A stretch of DNA of 64,000 nt from Clostridium bovifaecis. Its GTDB lineage: Bacteria; Bacillota; Clostridia; Clostridiales; Clostridiaceae. Numbering within the stretch: the stretch's first letter is position 1; the number at the start of each line of letters is the position of its first letter. The stretch covers positions 3,379,249 through 3,443,248 of the forward strand of contig CP046522.1 of assembly GCA_009738435.1 (NCBI GenBank), in the 5' to 3' direction. The notes beneath the pieces were generated by a model. The model had not been told where the DNA came from. It made no database searches and saw only the letters and a program-made list of their open reading frames with translations. A program made the position numbers and the translations under genes. This document shows positions 26,860 through 38,757 of the stretch, in pieces.

Positions 26860-26881
26860 CAAGAAAGGTAATCCTTTCTTG
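26860..26881 (-). terminator. Terminator of rplM-rpsI
   Basis: CAAGAAAGG / CCTTTCTTG stem with a 4-nt loop followed on the minus strand by TTCTTTTATTTTA. Confidence 0.85.
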
Positions 26882-26892
26882 CTCCAATATAA

Positions 26893-27285
26893 TTATCTCT
26901 TTGAGAATTGTGGTGCTCTTCTTGCCTTTTTAAGACCGTATTTCTTTCTTTCCTTCATTCTTGGGTCTCTTGTCAAGAATCCAGCTTTTTTAAGTTCTCC
27001 CTTTAATGTTTCATCAGATTTAACAAGTGCTCTAGTTATACCATGTCTTATAGCTCCTGCTTGACCTGTGAATCCACCACCGTGAACATTAACAACTACA
27101 TCGAACTTATCTTTAGTTCCTGTTAATACTAATGGTTGGTTTACTATATATCTTAAAGTTTCTAATCCAAAGTAATTTTCAATGTCTCTTTTATTAATAG
27201 TAACTTTTCCGTCTCCTGGTACAAGTATTACTCTAGCTACTGATTTCTTTCTTCTTCCTGTTCCAAAATATTGAACTTTAGCCAT
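26893..27285 (-). CDS. rpsI: 30S ribosomal protein S9
   Basis: A 130-residue S9 with the conserved [12 protein letters not shown] start and the C-terminal [12 protein letters not shown] tail that reaches the P-site tRNA. It follows rplM in the usual two-gene operon and ends at the terminator at 26860-26881. Confidence 0.98.
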   Translation of the reverse strand: MAKVQYFGTGRRKKSVARVILVPGDGKVTINKRDIENYFGLETLRYIVNQPLVLTGTKDKFDVVVNVHGGGFTGQAGAIRHGITRALVKSDETLKGELKKAGFLTRDPRMKERKKYGLKKARRAPQFSKR

Positions 27286-27312
27286 CTATATGTATCCTCC
27301 CTTCAGCTCCAA

Positions 27313-27747
27313 TTAGTATCTTAACTCTAAAACTTCTGGTTTTTGAGCTTGTTGATCGTGTGTTGAACCCTTATATACTTTTAATTTCTTAAGCATTTTT
27401 CTTCCTAAAGGTCCTTGTGGAAGCATTCTTCTTACAGCTTCTTGAAAAACAAATTCTGGCTTGCTTTCTAAAGCTTTTCTATAAGAAACTTCTTTTAATC
27501 CGCCTGGATATAATGAGTGATGTCTTAACATCTTTTGGTCTAACTTTTTTCCTGTTAATAGTATCTTTTCAGCATTTAATACTATAACATAGTCACCAGT
27601 ATCAACGTTTGGCGTATAAGTAGGCTTATTTTTTCCTCTTAAAATTGTAGCAACTTGGCTTGCTGCTCTTCCTAATGCTTTTCCTTCAACATCGATAACA
27701 TACCATTTTCTTTGAACTTCATTTGGTTTTGCTTGATATGATTTCAT
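27313..27747 (-). CDS. rplM: 50S ribosomal protein L13
   Basis: A 144-residue L13 with the signature [15 protein letters not shown]. First gene of the rplM-rpsI operon. CAAGGAGGG lies before ATG, and a consensus promoter and structured leader lie upstream. Confidence 0.98.
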   Translation of the reverse strand: MKSYQAKPNEVQRKWYVIDVEGKALGRAASQVATILRGKNKPTYTPNVDTGDYVIVLNAEKILLTGKKLDQKMLRHHSLYPGGLKEVSYRKALESKPEFVFQEAVRRMLPQGPLGRKMLKKLKVYKGSTHDQQAQKPEVLELRY

Positions 27748-27847
27748 CGTTTTCCCTCCTTGAACTTTTCCTATCGCTTATCTTCGCTCTATTCATTCTT
27801 CTATATCAAGACCGGGGCTATGGTCTTAAATACGATTTTCTACAACA
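27748..27847 (-). ncRNA. L13-type leader RNA of rplM-rpsI
   Basis: The leader of about 100 nt between the promoter and rplM holds a GC-rich hairpin AAGACC...GGTCTT with centre ATAGCCCC. Autoregulatory L13 leaders are known before rplM in Firmicutes; I place this as one from position and structure, not from a covariance search. Confidence 0.5.
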
Positions 27848-27853
27848 AACATT

Positions 27854-27882
27854 ATTATAATACAATTAGCCTGGCGTGTCAA
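27854..27882 (-). promoter_or_regulatory. Consensus sigma-A promoter of rplM-rpsI
   Basis: TTGACA and TATAAT on the minus strand with exactly 17 bp between them, an ideal strong promoter. Confidence 0.9.
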
Positions 27883-27923
27883 CATAATTTCTACGTTAAA
27901 TAAAGATTTATTCTCTTTTATTA

Positions 27924-28664
27924 TTAGTATAATACCTCATGTAGACACAATCCTTGAGGTGGTAATGACTTTCCAGCCTTTTCTCTATTCTTAGCTAATA
28001 GTATTTTTTCTATGTCTCTAGGCTCTATTTTACCAATTCCTACTTCAATAAGTGTTCCTACCATAATCCTAACCATGTTATATAAAAAACCACTACCAAT
28101 AACAGTAAACTGAATCAAATCATTCTCAGCTTCTACGTCACAATAGTATATAGTTCTAAGTGTCGATTTAACTGTACTACCTGATTTTTTATAAAAAGAG
28201 TCAAATTCATGCGCTCCAATAAAAAATTTACTGCCCTGCCTCATTGAATTTACGTCTAGCTTTTTTGAAAAATGGTAAACGTAATTCCTTTGGATTGTGG
28301 GTGGTTCTTCTCTATTCAACACAGTATATATATACTTTTTTCCTTTGCTATCAAATCTAGAATGAAATTCTAAAGGAACCTCTTCAGAGCTCCGGATTAC
28401 AATATCTTTAGGTAACTTACTATTAATAGCATATTTAAACTTAGCTGGCGGTACATTACTCTTTGTTATAAAGTTACCAACAAAGCCGCGTGCATGTACA
28501 CCGGCATCTGTTCTACTAGAACCTATAACTTCGCAGTATTCCCCTGTGATACTACTAATAGCTTCTTCGAGCTTCTGCTGAATAGTAATTGAGTGTTTCT
28601 GCCTCTGCCACCCTGAATAATTTGTTCCATCATATTCTATAGTTAACTTTATATTTTTTTTCAC
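27924..28664 (-). CDS. truA: tRNA pseudouridine synthase A
   Basis: A 246-residue TruA that modifies U38-U40 of tRNA anticodon arms. The catalytic Asp lies in GSSRTDAGVHARG. GTG 28664 is chosen because GGAG is 8 nt upstream; GTG 28673 sits too close to that site. It follows the ECF transporter genes in an order common in Firmicutes. Confidence 0.95.
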   Translation of the reverse strand: MKKNIKLTIEYDGTNYSGWQRQKHSITIQQKLEEAISSITGEYCEVIGSSRTDAGVHARGFVGNFITKSNVPPAKFKYAINSKLPKDIVIRSSEEVPLEFHSRFDSKGKKYIYTVLNREEPPTIQRNYVYHFSKKLDVNSMRQGSKFFIGAHEFDSFYKKSGSTVKSTLRTIYYCDVEAENDLIQFTVIGSGFLYNMVRIMVGTLIEVGIGKIEPRDIEKILLAKNREKAGKSLPPQGLCLHEVLY

Positions 28665-28695
28665 TATAAACACTCCATTATTATTACTTGATTAT

Positions 28696-29506
28696 TTACA
28701 CAAAGCTTCTACTCCAAATAGAAGTAATAACTAAAATAGCTGTAATAATCACAGCAATAACATCCCTGTTCCCTAGCTTAAGAATCTTCATTCTAGTCCT
28801 TCCTTCTCCCCCTCTATAGCACCTTGCTTCCATTGCCATAGCAAGCTCGTCTGCACGTCTAAAGGAACTGATGAATAATGGTACTAGAAGTGGTATTAAA
28901 TTTTTAGCTCTACTGAAGATATTCCCAGATTCAAAATCTGCACCTCTTGCCATTTGTGCCTTCATTATCTTATCTGTTTCATCCATAAGAGTAGGAATAA
29001 ATCTAAGAGCTATAGTCATCATCATAGCTAACTCATGAGCTGGAAGACCAATTCTTCTGAATGGATTTAAAAGCTTTTCTAATCCATCTGTAAGTTCAAT
29101 AGGTGAAGTTGTTAATGTAAGTAGTGATGTTCCTATTATTAGAAATACTAATCTAATAATCATAAATCCAGCTAACACCAGACCTGCCTTATATACTCTC
29201 AAAAATCCCCACTGCCACAATGGTTGCTCTCCAGAACTTCCACCTGTCATAAAAATATTTAATAAAGCAGTAATAATTAGCAGTACAAATATGGGCTTTA
29301 ACCCTTTATATATACTTAAAAGGAACCCTTGAAATAAAAATAGCTGCTAAGGTAAATGCTATAATAAAAATATATCCCTTAAAGTTATTTATTATAAATA
29401 AATCTACTATATATATTATTGATAGTAATATTTTAACTCTAGGGTCCAATTTATGAATGAAAGATTCTCCCGGAACATATTGCCCTATAGTAATATCTTT
29501 AATCAT
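28696..29506 (-). CDS. ecfT: Energy-coupling factor transporter transmembrane protein EcfT, frame interrupted
   Basis: Membrane scaffold of ECF vitamin transporters. The first frame gives [16 protein letters not shown]...PFKYI and stops at TAA 29306; the second continues [19 protein letters not shown]... with the coupling motifs MARGADF and EARCYRGG. Adding two bases (AT) in TATATATA at 29307-29314 joins them into about 270 residues, the normal EcfT length. It overlaps ecfA2 by 8 nt. Confidence 0.88.
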
Positions 29507-30365
29507 TTTGATTAGCTCCCCTTAATAATTTTAAGATTTCTGCTTTTGCTTCATCTATAGTAAATACATCTTCAGATATATTAAATCCTTTTTCTCTTAA
29601 CTTTTTAACTAAATAAGTTACTTGTGGTACTGCAAGTCCAACACCTTCTAGTATATCTACTTGTTTGAATACTTCACTTGTGGTTCCATCTAAAATACAT
29701 TTTCCATTATGCATTACTAGCACCCTAGTGGCAAGCTTCGCAACATCTTCCATACTATGTGATACTAGTATTATCGTCATATTGTATTCTTCTCTAAGTT
29801 GTCTAATTTTTTCTAGAATATCATCTCTTCCCTTAGGATCTAAGCCTGCTGTAGGTTCATCTAAAATTAAAACTTTAGGTTCCATTGCAACAACGCCTGC
29901 TATTGCAACTCTTCTTTTCTGACCTCCGCTCAAGTCAAAAGGCGATTTATCTTTATAGGTTTCATAATCTAGCCCTACCATATTCATAGCCTTCTCTACT
30001 CTTTTGCTTATTTCTTCATCTTTTAATCCTAAATTTTTAGGACCAAAACTAATATCCTTTTCTATAGTTTCTTCAAAAAGTTGATATTCTGGATATTGAA
30101 ATACAAGACCAACTTTCTTTCTTATCTCATTCAACTTTATCTTGTTAGATGTTATATCTTCATCATCAATAATTATTTTACCACTTGACGGCTTTAATAA
30201 ACCGTTTATATGTTGAATTAATGTAGATTTTCCTGAGCCTGTATGTCCTATAAGCGCAACAAACTCCCCATTTTCTATTGATAAGTTTACATTATCTAGT
30301 GCTTTTCTTTCAAAAGGTGACCCAGGCATATATACGTGAGTCAAATTTTCTATTTTAATCGACAT
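29499..30365 (-). CDS. ecfA2: Energy-coupling factor transporter ATPase EcfA2
   Basis: A 288-residue ABC ATPase: Walker [13 protein letters not shown] signature [13 protein letters not shown], Walker [13 protein letters not shown], switch His in LVSHSMED. Pairs with EcfA1 and EcfT to drive vitamin uptake with exchangeable S components. Overlaps ecfA1 by 16 nt. Confidence 0.95.
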   Translation of the reverse strand: MSIKIENLTHVYMPGSPFERKALDNVNLSIENGEFVALIGHTGSGKSTLIQHINGLLKPSSGKIIIDDEDITSNKIKLNEIRKKVGLVFQYPEYQLFEETIEKDISFGPKNLGLKDEEISKRVEKAMNMVGLDYETYKDKSPFDLSGGQKRRVAIAGVVAMEPKVLILDEPTAGLDPKGRDDILEKIRQLREEYNMTIILVSHSMEDVAKLATRVLVMHNGKCILDGTTSEVFKQVDILEGVGLAVPQVTYLVKKLREKGFNISEDVFTIDEAKAEILKLLRGANQND

Positions 30366-31192
30366 ATTGCATCCACCATCTCATTAATAGTTAATATATC
30401 TGAAGCTATATTTACTCCGCTGTTTTTCAGCTCGTATGAAAGCTCTGTCATCTGAGGAACATCTAAGCCTATTTCTTTCATTACTGGCACATTATTAAAA
30501 ATTTCTCTTGGAGAACCCATCATAACAACTTTGCCCTTATCCATAACTACTATTCTATCCGCTTCTACTGCCTCTTCCATATAATGTGTAATAAGCACAA
30601 TAGTAATGCCGTAACGTGAATTTATATCTTTTATAGTATTAATAACTTCTTTTCTTCCAGAAGGATCTAGCATAGCTGTTGGCTCATCAAAGATTATACA
30701 CTCAGGTCTCATTGCTAAAATACCTGCTATAGCTATTCTCTGCTTTTGGCCTCCTGATAATAAATGCGGTGCATGTTTCCTGTATTCATACATATTTACC
30801 TTTTTGAGAGCATCATCTACTCTAGTTCTTATCTCCTCAGGGGGTATGCCTAAGTTTTCTGGTCCAAATGCAACATCTTCCTCTACAATAGTAGCTACAA
30901 GTTGATTATCTGGATTTTGAAATACCATACCAGCTTTATTCCTTATCCTCCATACATTCTCTTCATCTTTAGTATCCATGCCAGAAACATATACTGTTCC
31001 TCCAGTAGGTATTAAAAGAGCATTCATATGTTTTGAAAGGGTAGACTTGCCAGAACCATTATGCCCAAGTATAACTAAAAACTCACCTTTATTTATTTCA
31101 AGATCAACACTATCTACTGCAATCTTAGACTCTTGATCGCTTCTTTCATATTTATATACAACCTTTTTGCATTCAATCATGTTTACACTCAT
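30350..31192 (-). CDS. ecfA1: Energy-coupling factor transporter ATPase EcfA1
   Basis: A 280-residue ABC ATPase with Walker [10 protein letters not shown], signature [14 protein letters not shown] and Walker [12 protein letters not shown]. First of the ecfA1-ecfA2-ecfT genes, downstream of rplQ as in many Firmicutes, although a terminator separates it from rplQ. Confidence 0.95.
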   Translation of the reverse strand: MSVNMIECKKVVYKYERSDQESKIAVDSVDLEINKGEFLVILGHNGSGKSTLSKHMNALLIPTGGTVYVSGMDTKDEENVWRIRNKAGMVFQNPDNQLVATIVEEDVAFGPENLGIPPEEIRTRVDDALKKVNMYEYRKHAPHLLSGGQKQRIAIAGILAMRPECIIFDEPTAMLDPSGRKEVINTIKDINSRYGITIVLITHYMEEAVEADRIVVMDKGKVVMMGSPREIFNNVPVMKEIGLDVPQMTELSYELKNSGVNIASDILTINEMVDAICRLK

Positions 31193-31241
31193 ATGGATAA
31201 GTACTCCTTTTAGAAATTAGAATTAAAGGATATATTAAAAC

Positions 31242-31270
31242 GGGGACTAAGCTAGAAATACTTAATCCCC
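31242..31270 (-). terminator. Terminator after rplQ
   Basis: GGGGATTAAG / CTTAGTCCCC stem with a 9-nt loop followed by GTTTTAAT on the minus strand; it marks the end of the large ribosomal operon. Confidence 0.75.
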
Positions 31271-31281
31271 TTATATAGCAC

Positions 31282-31623
31282 CTACACTAATTCAAGTATA
31301 ACTATTTCTGCTCCGTCTCCTCTTCTTGGACCCATCTTTAATATTCTAGTATATCCACCATTTCTATCGGCATACTTTGGAGCAATGTTTGTGAATAGAT
31401 TTTCTACTACTTCTTTCTCAGTAACATATGCTAATACTTGTCTTCTAGCGTGAAGATCTCCTCTTTTAGCAAGAGTGATCATTTTTTCAGCCATGTTTTT
31501 AGTTTCCTTAGCTCTTGTAACAGTAGTTTCTATTTTACCATTTTTTAAAAAGCTAGTAACTAGGTTTCTTAGCATAGCTCTTCTCTGATCAGTTGGAAGC
31601 CCCAACTTGCGTTGTTGTGCCAT
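31282..31623 (-). CDS. rplQ: 50S ribosomal protein L17
   Basis: A 113-residue L17 with the family start [17 protein letters not shown]. Located 13 nt after rpoA at the end of the alpha operon. Confidence 0.98.
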   Translation of the reverse strand: MAQQRKLGLPTDQRRAMLRNLVTSFLKNGKIETTVTRAKETKNMAEKMITLAKRGDLHARRQVLAYVTEKEVVENLFTNIAPKYADRNGGYTRILKMGPRRGDGAEIVILELV

Positions 31624-31636
31624 GTTTCATCCTCCT

Positions 31637-32584
31637 TTACTCATCGGATTTTTTTAAACCTAGGTCTAGAGCTGCAAGCTTTTCTTGCACTTCTTCTAGT
31701 GATTTTTTACCTAGATTTCTAACTTTCATCATATCATCCATAGTTCTTTCTGTAAGTTCTTGTACAGTGTTAATACCTGCTCTTTTTAAGCAGTTATAGC
31801 TTCTTACAGATAAATCTAACTCTTCTATTGTCATTTCAAGGACTTTTTCTTTCTTATCCTCTTCTTTTTCAACCATTATTTCCACATTATCAGCATGATC
31901 TGTAAGTGTCATAAATAGTTTAAAATGTTCTATAAGAATCTTAGCTGAAAGACTAATAGCTTCCTCTGGCTTTATAGTTCCATTAGTCCATACTTCAACA
32001 GTTAATTTATCGTAATCAGTAATCTGACCTACTCTAGTATTTTCCACTGAGAAATTAACTCTTTTAATTGGAGTATAGATTGAATCAACCGGTATAGTAC
32101 CTATTGGAAGATCTTCTCTTTTGTTTTTGTTTTGAGCAACATATCCTCTGCCCTTATCGATATTAATTTCCATGTAAAGTCTTGCACCATCATCAAGAGT
32201 AGCTATATGCATATCCTTGTTGATTATCTCAACACTTCCATCGCAAACAATGTCAGCAGCAGTTACTATTCCAGGTCCCTGAGCATCTATATATATAGTT
32301 TTGGAACCTTCATCACTCATCTTTAGTGATAATCCTTTAATATTGAGGATTAATTCTGTAACGTCTTCCTTAACTCCAGTTACTGTCGAAAACTCATGTA
32401 AAACTCCATCAATTCTGATAGAGTTTGCAGCAGCTCCTGGTAATGAAGATAATAGGATTCTTCTTAAGGAATTACCTAAAGTTATCCCATATCCTCTTTC
32501 TAACGGTTCTATGACAAACTTACCATAAGTTCCATCTTCAGCCGCTTCAACACATTCTATTTTGGGTTTTTCTATTTCTAACAT
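31637..32584 (-). CDS. rpoA: RNA polymerase alpha subunit
   Basis: A 315-residue alpha subunit: N-terminal assembly domain ([22 protein letters not shown]) and the C-terminal helix-hairpin domain ([19 protein letters not shown]) that binds UP elements and activators. Complete, unlike rpoC. Confidence 0.98.
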   Translation of the reverse strand: MLEIEKPKIECVEAAEDGTYGKFVIEPLERGYGITLGNSLRRILLSSLPGAAANSIRIDGVLHEFSTVTGVKEDVTELILNIKGLSLKMSDEGSKTIYIDAQGPGIVTAADIVCDGSVEIINKDMHIATLDDGARLYMEINIDKGRGYVAQNKNKREDLPIGTIPVDSIYTPIKRVNFSVENTRVGQITDYDKLTVEVWTNGTIKPEEAISLSAKILIEHFKLFMTLTDHADNVEIMVEKEEDKKEKVLEMTIEELDLSVRSYNCLKRAGINTVQELTERTMDDMMKVRNLGKKSLEEVQEKLAALDLGLKKSDE

Positions 32585-32648
32585 ACGAACCCTCCCTTAA
32601 TGAATTATACCATACTGAGGGCAACTGATTCCATTCTAATTACCATTC

Positions 32649-33269
32649 TTATTTACTGTATAACTCAACGATTAATGTTTCATTTACTGGAACATCAATA
32701 TCAGTTCTAGCTGGCTCAGCAACAACTTTTGCTTCAAAGTTTTCTGTGCTGCCTTGTAACCAAGCTGGTACTGTTTTTGGATTTTCAGCAAAAACTTTGA
32801 ACTTTTCAGAAGCCCTGCTCTTTTCACGAACAGTTATAACATCTCCAGCACTTACTTGGTAAGAAGGTATATCTACTTTTTTACCATTTACTAAGAAATG
32901 TCCGTGTGTAACTAATTGTCTTGCTTCTGATCTTGATCCTCCAAAGCCTATTCTATATACTACGTTATCTAATCTCATTTCAAGAAGTTTTAATAAGTTT
33001 TCACCTGTTATTCCCTTCATTGTAGCAGCTTTTTCGTAGTATCTTCTGAATTGACCTTCAAGAACTCCGTATAATTTTCTAGCCTTTTGCTTTTCTCTTA
33101 ACTGAATTCCATAGTTAGAAAGCTTCTTTCTGCTTTGTCCGTGTTGTCCTGGTGCATATCCTCTTCTTGCAAATGAACACTTATCTGTATAACATCTATC
33201 CCCTTTAAGGAATAGTTTCATGCCTTCTCTTCTGCATATTCTACATGCAGCTCCTGTATATCTAGCCAT
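32649..33269 (-). CDS. rpsD: 30S ribosomal protein S4
   Basis: A 206-residue S4, primary 16S rRNA binder. Four Cys (CRICR, then C-DKC) near residues 9-31 form the zinc-binding form of S4. The S4 RNA-binding domain follows ([18 protein letters not shown]). Confidence 0.98.
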   Translation of the reverse strand: MARYTGAACRICRREGMKLFLKGDRCYTDKCSFARRGYAPGQHGQSRKKLSNYGIQLREKQKARKLYGVLEGQFRRYYEKAATMKGITGENLLKLLEMRLDNVVYRIGFGGSRSEARQLVTHGHFLVNGKKVDIPSYQVSAGDVITVREKSRASEKFKVFAENPKTVPAWLQGSTENFEAKVVAEPARTDIDVPVNETLIVELYSK

Positions 33270-33296
33270 TCAAGTAACACCTCCTGTTTCTATATA

Positions 33297-33698
33297 CTAA
33301 ACTCTTCTTCTCTTTGGTGGTCTACAACCATTGTGTGGTATTGGAGTAACATCCTTTATTAAAGTAATTTCTAAACCTGCTGCTTGTAAAGATCTTATAG
33401 CTGCTTCTCTACCAGCACCTGGTCCTTTTACATATACTTCAATACTCTTTAACCCGTGCTCCATTGCTCCGCTAGCTGCTGTTTCAGCTGCCATTTGAGC
33501 TGCAAATGGTGTGCTTTTTCTTGATCCTTTAAATCCTAACGCACCCGCACTTGACCAAGATAAAGCATTACCAACAGCATCAGTTAAAGTAACTATTGAG
33601 TTATTAAAAGTTGATTTTATATGTGCACAGCCATGTTCAATATTTTTTCTTTCTTTTCTTCTTCTAGTCTTCTTAGCCTTTGCTTTAGCCACTTTCAT
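33297..33698 (-). CDS. rpsK: 30S ribosomal protein S11
   Basis: A 133-residue S11 with the conserved [18 protein letters not shown] segment and the C-terminal [10 protein letters not shown]. Confidence 0.98.
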   Translation of the reverse strand: MKVAKAKAKKTRRRKERKNIEHGCAHIKSTFNNSIVTLTDAVGNALSWSSAGALGFKGSRKSTPFAAQMAAETAASGAMEHGLKSIEVYVKGPGAGREAAIRSLQAAGLEITLIKDVTPIPHNGCRPPKRRRV

Positions 33699-33707
33699 CC
33701 CTCCTTA

Positions 33708-34079
33708 CTATTTCTTTTTCTTACCGCTAATTGTTCTCTTTGGTCCTTTTCTAGTTCTAGCGTTTGTCTTAGTCTTTTGTCCTCTTACTGGAAGTCCTCT
33801 TCTATGTCTAATTCCTCTGTAACATCCAATTTCAACTAGTCTCTTTATATCAAGAGCTATTGTTCTTCTTAAATCTCCTTCAACAACGAAGGTTTTAGTA
33901 ATGTAATCTCTGATTGCATTTACTTCTTCTTCGCTTAAGTCTCTAACTCTAGTATCTGGATTTACTCCAGTTGCTTCAAGAATTTCATGTGATCTATTAA
34001 GTCCTACACCATAAATATAAGTTAAGCCTATCTCAACTCTTTTTTCTTTTGGTAGGTCAACACCAGCTATTCTCGCCAT
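33708..34079 (-). CDS. rpsM: 30S ribosomal protein S13
   Basis: A 123-residue S13. The open frame has four extra codons, but ATG 34079 begins the conserved [10 protein letters not shown] and has AGGAGG upstream. The basic C terminus ([19 protein letters not shown]) is typical. Confidence 0.98.
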   Translation of the reverse strand: MARIAGVDLPKEKRVEIGLTYIYGVGLNRSHEILEATGVNPDTRVRDLSEEEVNAIRDYITKTFVVEGDLRRTIALDIKRLVEIGCYRGIRHRRGLPVRGQKTKTNARTRKGPKRTISGKKKK

Positions 34080-34235
34080 TAAATTGTACACCTCCTAATT
34101 TTCAACTTTCACTTCATCTTATTTATGTTAGCAGCCGCATATAAACTTATTTATACTGCAATATCATACTTATACATAATATTGCAATTTAATTATTTTA
34201 TCAACTATTTTCATGAATTTTTTCGTAATAGTTTA

Positions 34236-34364
<129 letters not shown>

Positions 34365-34583
34365 CTATTTTGCTCTCCAAGTTATTCTACCTCTTGTTAG
34401 ATCATATGGAGAAAGCTCAATTGTAACTTTATCGCCTGGTAAAATTCTAATAAAATTCATTCTTAATTTTCCAGACACATGAGCTAATATTATTTGACCA
34501 CTTTCTAATTGAACTTGAAACATAGCATTAGGCAAAGCTTCTAAAACTGTACCTTGCATTTCAATTACATCATCTTTAGACAT
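34365..34583 (-). CDS. infA: Translation initiation factor IF-1
   Basis: A 72-residue OB-fold factor ([19 protein letters not shown]) that binds the ribosomal A site during initiation. Located between the KOW protein and rpmJ. Confidence 0.98.
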   Translation of the reverse strand: MSKDDVIEMQGTVLEALPNAMFQVQLESGQIILAHVSGKLRMNFIRILPGDKVTIELSPYDLTRGRITWRAK

Positions 34584-34590
34584 AAGGTAC

Positions 34591-34875
34591 TTAACCCTCC
34601 TTAATAACGTCCCTATTTCCTAAATACTTTTTTACTTCTGCATTACTAAGACTTTCTTTAGAAATTATCAGCTTTTTTATATCTTCTATAACATCATTAG
34701 TGATATTTAAGTGTTTTATTTTTTTCTTCTTAGGTTTCTCGACTTTTCGTAAATCACCATCTATAATACTCACATAATTATCATCAATCTTGTCTAGTAT
34801 TATAAAGGCTTTCCCAGAGTCTCTTCCTACCTTAGAGTACACAACTCTTCCTAAAAGCTCTTCCTTCTTCACCAT
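34591..34875 (-). CDS. KOW-domain (L14e-like) RNA-binding protein
   Basis: A 94-residue protein with a KOW-like start ([35 protein letters not shown]), related to archaeal/eukaryotic L14e, and commonly found between map and infA in Firmicutes. It probably binds RNA; its ribosomal role is unsettled. ATG 34875 preferred over GTG 34881. Confidence 0.85.
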   Translation of the reverse strand: MVKKEELLGRVVYSKVGRDSGKAFIILDKIDDNYVSIIDGDLRKVEKPKKKKIKHLNITNDVIEDIKKLIISKESLSNAEVKKYLGNRDVIKEG

Positions 34876-34886
34876 GGTCACCTCGA

Positions 34887-35633
34887 TTAACCTAATGTCA
34901 ATATTTCAGGACCATTATCCAAAATGGCTACAGTATTTTCATAATGAGCTGATAATGTTCTATCTCTAGTAATTACAGTCCAATCGTTTGATAGAACTTC
35001 TACATTATAGTCACCAATATTAATCATTGGTTCAATTGCTAAAACCATGCCATTTACCAACTTTGGTCCTCGACCTGGTCTACCGAAATTAGGAACTTCA
35101 GGTTCTTCATGCATTGCCGTACCAATACCATGCCCAACATAGTCCCTAACTATAGAATATCCTCGACTTTCAGCATATTCTTGGATGGCTGATGATATGT
35201 CGGTTAATCTGTTACCAACATTTGCTTTTTCTATACCTTTAAAAAAGCTTTCTTTAGTAACTTGAATTAAATCTTCGGCATCTTTAGAAATCTTTCCTAC
35301 AGCAAAAGTTCTAGCTGCATCACCATGGTAACCATTTAGAATAGCTCCACAATCAACACTAATTATATCGCCTTCTTGCAGCACTCTCTTACTTGGTATA
35401 CCGTGAACTACTTCTTCATTAACAGAAGCGCATATAGAAGCAGGGAAACCATAATATCCTTTGAAAGATGGAATAGCATTACATTTTCTTATATATTCTT
35501 CTGCTATTCTATCCAATTCACCAGTTGTTATTCCTGGTTCTACAGATTCTTGCAATATAGCAAGGGTTTCGCTAACTATCTTTCCAGCACGTCTCATATA
35601 CTCAATTTCTTTGCTGCTTTTAATTATTATCAT
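34887..35633 (-). CDS. map: Methionine aminopeptidase type I
   Basis: A 248-residue metallopeptidase that removes the initiator Met. Metal ligands are visible in SVDCGAILNGYHGDAAR, GHGIGTAMHEEP and the C-terminal Glu region. Its ATG directly follows the adk stop codon. Confidence 0.98.
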   Translation of the reverse strand: MIIIKSSKEIEYMRRAGKIVSETLAILQESVEPGITTGELDRIAEEYIRKCNAIPSFKGYYGFPASICASVNEEVVHGIPSKRVLQEGDIISVDCGAILNGYHGDAARTFAVGKISKDAEDLIQVTKESFFKGIEKANVGNRLTDISSAIQEYAESRGYSIVRDYVGHGIGTAMHEEPEVPNFGRPGRGPKLVNGMVLAIEPMINIGDYNVEVLSNDWTVITRDRTLSAHYENTVAILDNGPEILTLG

Positions 35634-36284
35634 TTATTTATCGCCTTCTATATGATTAGAAATTGAAGTAAAGACTTGATCAATTGATTGTGTACCATCA
35701 ACCACAAATAATTGATCCCTAGAGGCATAAAAGTCTACTAGTGGTTGAGTTTGTCTTGCATATACATCTAAGCGTTCTTTTACTGTATCTTCACTGTCAT
35801 CTTTTCTTTGAACAACTTCACTACCACAAACATCACATTTTCCATTAACTTTAGGAGGGTTAAATTTAATGTGATAACTTGCTCCACATGATGGACAAAC
35901 TCTTCTTCCTGTCATTCTTTCTAGAATAAATTCACTAGGCACATTTATAAGTAAAGCAGTATCTATAGAACTTCCGTTATCTCTTAGAAAATCTTCTAAG
36001 GCTTCTGCTTGCTTTACAGTCCTTGGAAATCCATCTAGTAAAAATCCGCCTTTACAGTCTTCATGTGTTAATCTATCTTTTACTAAATCTATTGTTAATT
36101 CATCTGGAACTAATTGTCCTTTATCCATATACTCTTTAGCTTTTATTCCTAATGGTGTTTTTTCAGAAATATTTTTTCTAAATATATCTCCAGTAGATAT
36201 ATGAGGAATAGAGTATTTTTCGCTTACTAATTTTGCTTGAGTTCCCTTGCCTGCTCCAGGAGGTCCTAACAAAATTATTCTCAT
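35634..36284 (-). CDS. adk: Adenylate kinase
   Basis: A 216-residue kinase interconverting AMP+ATP and 2 ADP. P-loop GPPGAGKGT at residues 7-15 and a LID domain with four Cys (CPSC, CDVC), the zinc-binding Gram-positive form. ATG 36284 is preferred over the upstream in-frame start, with GGAG 9 bases before it. Confidence 0.98.
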   Translation of the reverse strand: MRIILLGPPGAGKGTQAKLVSEKYSIPHISTGDIFRKNISEKTPLGIKAKEYMDKGQLVPDELTIDLVKDRLTHEDCKGGFLLDGFPRTVKQAEALEDFLRDNGSSIDTALLINVPSEFILERMTGRRVCPSCGASYHIKFNPPKVNGKCDVCGSEVVQRKDDSEDTVKERLDVYARQTQPLVDFYASRDQLFVVDGTQSIDQVFTSISNHIEGDK

Positions 36285-36315
36285 AAATATCAACTCCAAA
36301 TTCTTTACCATTTTC

Positions 36316-37590
36316 TTATTTAAGGAATCCTTTATAATGCCTCATTACTAATTGAGATTCTAGTTTTCTCATGAAATCAAGAGCAACTCCTACTTCTATT
36401 AGTAATGCAGTACCCCCAAAAGACAATCCTTTAAATGTACTAAATGTTTCTACTGCCATTGGAATTATAGCTATAACAGCAGCAAATATACCACCTAGTA
36501 TTGATACTCTCATTAATACTCTTTCAATAAACCTTGCTGTTGGTTCACCAGGTCTTACTCCAGGTATAAATCCAGCAGATTTATGTATATTTTCAGCCAT
36601 TTCTTCTGGCTTAAATGTAACCTCAGTATAAAACCAAGTGAAGAATATTATCAATACTACAGAAAGTATTGCATATGGCCAACTATTATATTTAAATACA
36701 CTATATTTACTCATCGTTATGAATTTATTAAATGCAGAATCTGGCCAAAAGCTAGCTATTGTACCTGGAAACTGCATTACTGACATAGCAAATATTATAG
36801 CTATAATGCCAGATGAATTCATGTTTATAGGAATATGAGTTGATTGTCCTTTAAACATCCTTCCTCCAGAATTCTTAGCTGCATACTGAATTGGTATTCT
36901 TCTTTCAGCTAATGTAGCTATAACAACCATAACAAATAAAGCTATAGTAAACACTAATAGTAATGCTATTTGAACAATACTAACAGCTTCAGTTTCTTGT
37001 AAGCTAGCAATCTTAAGAACTTCTTGTGGTAATCTTGAAATTATATTAACAAATATTATCAACGATATACCATTTCCTATACCCTTAACAGTAATTTGAT
37101 CCCCTAACCACATTAAAAAAATAGACGATGTAGTTAAAGTTAGTACTATTAAAAATACATCAAATTTACCTAAGTTAGAAATTGCTCCGTAATTTCTCAT
37201 TAAGGCATAAGTTCCAAAAGATTGAAGTGCACCTAAAACTACTGCAGCGTATCTTGTATATTTTTGTATTTTCTTTCTTCCTTCTTCACCTTCTTTAGAA
37301 AGTTGTTCTAGGGAAGGAATAGCTATGGTTAGCAATTGAAATATAATTGATGAGTTGATATAAGGAACAACTCCCATAGCAAAAATACTAAAACTACTTA
37401 GTGCTCCACCCGACATTAAATCATAAAAACTGAATAGTGTCCCCGCTTTTGCTAAGTTTTTTAGTGCATCGGTATCAATTCCAGGAACAGGAATATGATT
37501 TCCCATCCTGATAATTGCTACCATCAAAAATGTAAATATAATTCTATTTCTTAATTCGGGAACTTTCCAAGCGTTACGTAAGGTTGACAT
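36316..37590 (-). CDS. secY: Preprotein translocase subunit SecY
   Basis: A 424-residue ten-helix channel of the Sec translocon (start [18 protein letters not shown] terminus [16 protein letters not shown]). In the usual place between rplO and adk. Confidence 0.98.
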   Translation of the reverse strand: MSTLRNAWKVPELRNRIIFTFLMVAIIRMGNHIPVPGIDTDALKNLAKAGTLFSFYDLMSGGALSSFSIFAMGVVPYINSSIIFQLLTIAIPSLEQLSKEGEEGRKKIQKYTRYAAVVLGALQSFGTYALMRNYGAISNLGKFDVFLIVLTLTTSSIFLMWLGDQITVKGIGNGISLIIFVNIISRLPQEVLKIASLQETEAVSIVQIALLLVFTIALFVMVVIATLAERRIPIQYAAKNSGGRMFKGQSTHIPINMNSSGIIAIIFAMSVMQFPGTIASFWPDSAFNKFITMSKYSVFKYNSWPYAILSVVLIIFFTWFYTEVTFKPEEMAENIHKSAGFIPGVRPGEPTARFIERVLMRVSILGGIFAAVIAIIPMAVETFSTFKGLSFGGTALLIEVGVALDFMRKLESQLVMRHYKGFLK

Positions 37591-37591
37591 T

Positions 37592-38032
37592 TTACATCAC
37601 CTCTGCTTTTCCCCCCATGGATTCTATCTTCTCAATAGCACCTTTGGTAAATTTAGTTGCTTTTACAGTTAACTTTCTTTCAAGAACTCCATTACCCATT
37701 ATCTTAACTCCATCTTTTACTTTGCTGATTACGCCATGTTGTTTCAATAATTCTGGAGTAACTTCTGTTCCATCTTCAAATATATTTAATCTATTCACAT
37801 TAACTTCAACATATTCTTTTGCAAATATATTAGTAAAACCTCTTTTAGGCAATCTTCTATATAAAGGCATTTGACCTCCTTCAAATCCTGGTCTTACGCC
37901 TCCGCCTGATCTAGCATTTTGTCCTTTGTGCCCTTTTCCTGCAGTTTTACCTAGTCCTGAACCATTTCCTCTACCAACTCTTTTAGGAGCTTGCTTTGAG
38001 CCTGCAGCAGGTCTTAATTCATGAAGTTTCAT
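37592..38032 (-). CDS. rplO: 50S ribosomal protein L15
   Basis: A 146-residue L15 beginning [20 protein letters not shown] with the Gly-rich [17 protein letters not shown] loop. Confidence 0.98.
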   Translation of the reverse strand: MKLHELRPAAGSKQAPKRVGRGNGSGLGKTAGKGHKGQNARSGGGVRPGFEGGQMPLYRRLPKRGFTNIFAKEYVEVNVNRLNIFEDGTEVTPELLKQHGVISKVKDGVKIMGNGVLERKLTVKATKFTKGAIEKIESMGGKAEVM

Positions 38033-38050
38033 CTACTACACCTCCTCTTA

Positions 38051-38230
38051 CTATATTTCTTCAACTGTTAAAAGATAACTCACTTTGTTTATCATACCTT
38101 TAACTTGAGGAGTATCTTCGTGAACAACACTGTTACCTATTTTCTTTAATCCAAGAGCGTTTACAGTAGCAATATGGTCCTTTTTTCTACCTATAGTGCT
38201 CTTTGTTAATGTTACTTTAAGTTTAGCCAC
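38051..38230 (-). CDS. rpmD: 50S ribosomal protein L30
   Basis: A 59-residue L30 with a GTG start, hence easily missed. It reads [19 protein letters not shown]... and ends LLTVEEI. GGAGGGG lies 7 nt before the start. Order rpsE-rpmD-rplO is canonical. Confidence 0.96.
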   Translation of the reverse strand: MAKLKVTLTKSTIGRKKDHIATVNALGLKKIGNSVVHEDTPQVKGMINKVSYLLTVEEI

Positions 38231-38243
38231 GGTCGATCCCCTC

Positions 38244-38741
38244 CTATCCTAAAATTTCGTCTACAGTCTTGCCTCTTAACTTAGCAATCTGTTCAGCAGT
38301 TCTTAATCTTGATAATCCATCTAATGTTGCACCGACCATATTTCTTGGGTTGTTAGAACCTAATGATTTAGCTCTAACATCTTTTAATCCTGCTAATTCT
38401 AATACCGCTCTTACAGGACCACCAGCAATAACTCCAGTACCTTCACTAGCTGGCATAATTAATATTTTTCCTTTTCCGAATTCACCTTGTATTGTATGAG
38501 GAACAGTTGTTTCAACCATTGATACTTCTATTAAATGCTTCTTAGCATCTTCAATACCTTTTCTTATAGCTTCAGGTATTTCAACAGATTTACCCATTCC
38601 TACGCCAACGTGTCCGTTTTCGTCTCCTACTACAACAAGAGCACTAAATCTAAAGTTTCTACCACCTTTAACAACCTTAGCAACTCTGTTTATAAATACA
38701 ACTTTTTCTTTAAGATTTAGCGTGCTAGGATCTATTCTCAT
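38244..38741 (-). CDS. rpsE: 30S ribosomal protein S5
   Basis: A 165-residue S5 with the double-stranded-RNA-binding motif near the N terminus ([20 protein letters not shown]) and the conserved [20 protein letters not shown] end. Decoding-fidelity protein. Confidence 0.98.
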   Translation of the reverse strand: MRIDPSTLNLKEKVVFINRVAKVVKGGRNFRFSALVVVGDENGHVGVGMGKSVEIPEAIRKGIEDAKKHLIEVSMVETTVPHTIQGEFGKGKILIMPASEGTGVIAGGPVRAVLELAGLKDVRAKSLGSNNPRNMVGATLDGLSRLRTAEQIAKLRGKTVDEILG

Positions 38742-38757
38742 TGTTTTCCCTCCTTCT

